From assembly GCA_964370795.1 (NCBI GenBank), contig CAYJME010000230.1, forward strand, positions 1 to 5,022: a stretch of 5,022 bases of DNA. The letters are read 5' to 3'. Origin of the DNA: JAHFOW01 sp964370795 (lineage in GTDB: Bacteria; Planctomycetota; Brocadiia; Brocadiales; Brocadiaceae). The translations under genes and the position numbers were made by a program. Each line of letters starts with the position of its first letter. The stretch's first letter is position 1. Of this stretch, positions 3,919 to 5,022 are shown piece by piece. The notes beneath the pieces were generated by a model. It saw nothing but the letters and a program-made list of their open reading frames with translations, did not search any database and was not told the DNA's origin.

Positions 3919-5022
3919 ATGCATTATCTAAAATACCTGCTTACAAAATTCATGATAATCGTTGCATTTTTGATAAATACTGCGCCATCAAATGCCCATG
4001 AGTGTGGTCCTGCCAATTTGAGCCTAACCGCTGGTACACAATCAACGTGGCAGATTACCGCAGATTTGAGAGAAGTGGAAAGTGTTTATACTCCTTTGAG
4101 TTTAGGAGATCCAAATATTATAAAAATAAATCCAGACAAAGAGTTTACTGCACATGATGGAGTATTTACTATAACTGCTTTAAATTTTGGAACAACTACT
4201 TTTAGCATCAAGTGGTTTTATGAGCCAACAAGTGCTGAAGGTGTTTGTACATGCTCGGTAAATGTGAAATCAGCGCCAACATCTGGTGTTAAAGACATTG
4301 CAATGAACGATGATTCCTACGTCACTCCTTACAATAATGTATCTTCACATGGGGATAAGTTTATTCCTGTGAAAGGTGGAGTATTTATGGATGCATCATA
4401 CTGCAAAGTGTGTTTACCTCCCGATAAAGCATCTTTATTTGCGAGCAACGGGCAAAAAAATGATACTCCTGACCCTATAACCCTTCACAATGGTGAATTT
4501 ATATTACAAATGACCGATCTTCGGATACCAGGAAGAGGGTTTGATTGGACATTTACCCGTATTTATAAAAGTCGTATTACCTATGATGGTCCACTAGGAC
4601 ATAATTGGGACTTTAATTATAACTCCCGATTAGTCGTGATTACCGATGATAACCAAAACGACATACCAATTGATACCTTTACCCCTGTTTTCAGTGAGTC
4701 ATTTATAAAACTGGGTAGCGTTATTATTATGGATGGTCATGGCCGGTCTGACCTTTACGGGTTACAACCAGATGGCACATACAGCACACCACTTGGTGCA
4801 TATACACGGTTAACAAAAAAAGAAGACGGCTCTTTTATCCTTCGGGATCGGACTGGGAATAAAAAATATTACAGCAACACCGGCTTTCTTATAAAAATCG
4901 AAGACCGCCATAAAAATACCATGATCTTTACGAGAAATTCAAATGGCAGGCTTACAGAAGCTATGGATACATTGGGGAGAAAAATTAGTTACGTTTATAA
5001 TAACGAAGGAAGACTTGTAGCG
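3919..5022 (+). CDS. Secreted RHS/YD-repeat protein, N-terminal 368 residues (runs off right edge)
   Basis: The frame stays open from the ATG at 3919 to the window end. GAGGA (3906-3910) lies eight bases upstream. Residues 1-26 are a signal peptide (KFMIIVAFLINTAPSNA, cleavage after SNA26). Residues 30-117 look like a beta-sandwich, Ig-like module (LTAGTQSTWQI, GVFTITALNFGTTTFSI) with Cys110 and Cys112. A linker carries Cys162-x2-Cys165. Residues 185-240 match the DUF6531-type start of RHS proteins: DPITLHNGEFILQMTDL, IPGRGFDWTFTRIYKS and DGPLGHNWDFNYN. Residues 271-368 carry YD-like repeats (MDGHGRSDLYG, RDRTGNKKYYSNTGFLIKIED, DTLGRKISYVYNNEGRLVA). RHS proteins build a large beta-cocoon that often encloses a C-terminal toxin, or serve as surface structures. 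The full protein is probably over 1,000 residues, so its C-terminal tip and any immunity gene are not visible. Family assignment is firm; a toxin role is inference. Confidence 0.92.
   Translation, partial: MHYLKYLLTKFMIIVAFLINTAPSNAHECGPANLSLTAGTQSTWQITADLREVESVYTPLSLGDPNIIKINPDKEFTAHDGVFTITALNFGTTTFSIKWFYEPTSAEGVCTCSVNVKSAPTSGVKDIAMNDDSYVTPYNNVSSHGDKFIPVKGGVFMDASYCKVCLPPDKASLFASNGQKNDTPDPITLHNGEFILQMTDLRIPGRGFDWTFTRIYKSRITYDGPLGHNWDFNYNSRLVVITDDNQNDIPIDTFTPVFSESFIKLGSVIIMDGHGRSDLYGLQPDGTYSTPLGAYTRLTKKEDGSFILRDRTGNKKYYSNTGFLIKIEDRHKNTMIFTRNSNGRLTEAMDTLGRKISYVYNNEGRLVA

Noticed and set aside
1..5022. CRISPR array, insertion sequence or integration site
   Set aside because: No regularly spaced direct repeats, no transposase frame, no terminal inverted repeats and no tRNA-derived attachment site were seen.

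Overview
The window holds five protein-coding regions that I can support: two cut by the window edges and three complete. Base composition looks moderately AT-rich (by eye, not computed). The Shine-Dalgarno sites are mostly clear GAGG/GGAGG types. The SurA/parvulin-type chaperone and three proteins with export signals point to a bacterium with a Gram-negative envelope. The mix of a DUF5679-like zinc protein, a Uma2 nuclease, an RHS protein and degenerate dispersed repeats would fit an environmental lineage such as an anammox planctomycete (Brocadiales) or a Desulfobacterota-like organism. That placement is a guess from memory, not a result.

Layout from left to right: the start of a small zinc-ribbon-like gene (DUF5679-like) runs leftward off the edge (1-103, minus). 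A 413-base gap follows, with an uncertain 37-codon ORF, a degenerate repeat rich in CA/GAG words and a weak promoter candidate. Next is a 367-residue membrane-anchored or exported SurA-like peptidyl-prolyl isomerase (517-1620, plus). A 130-base leader follows, with a perfect TATAAT and a small inverted repeat. After it comes a 439-residue exported protein of no family I can name (1751-3070, plus); its C-terminal half carries a Gln-x5-Cys / His / Asp arrangement like that of papain-fold (C39-type) cysteine peptidases. A short gap contains a palindromic element that looks like a dispersed repeat. Then a convergent Uma2-family PD-(D/E)XK nuclease (3192-3728, minus), a 190-base divergent intergenic region, and the N-terminal 368 residues of a secreted RHS/YD-repeat protein (3919 to the right edge, plus).

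A common theme is envelope and export: a periplasmic folding factor, an exported putative cysteine peptidase and an exported RHS protein all lie on the plus strand. They are not one tight operon, because the gaps are wide, each has its own ribosome binding site, and the Uma2 gene interrupts the series on the opposite strand. Any functional link is inference. The most interesting item is the 439-residue putative peptidase, followed by the RHS protein, whose C-terminal effector lies outside the window.
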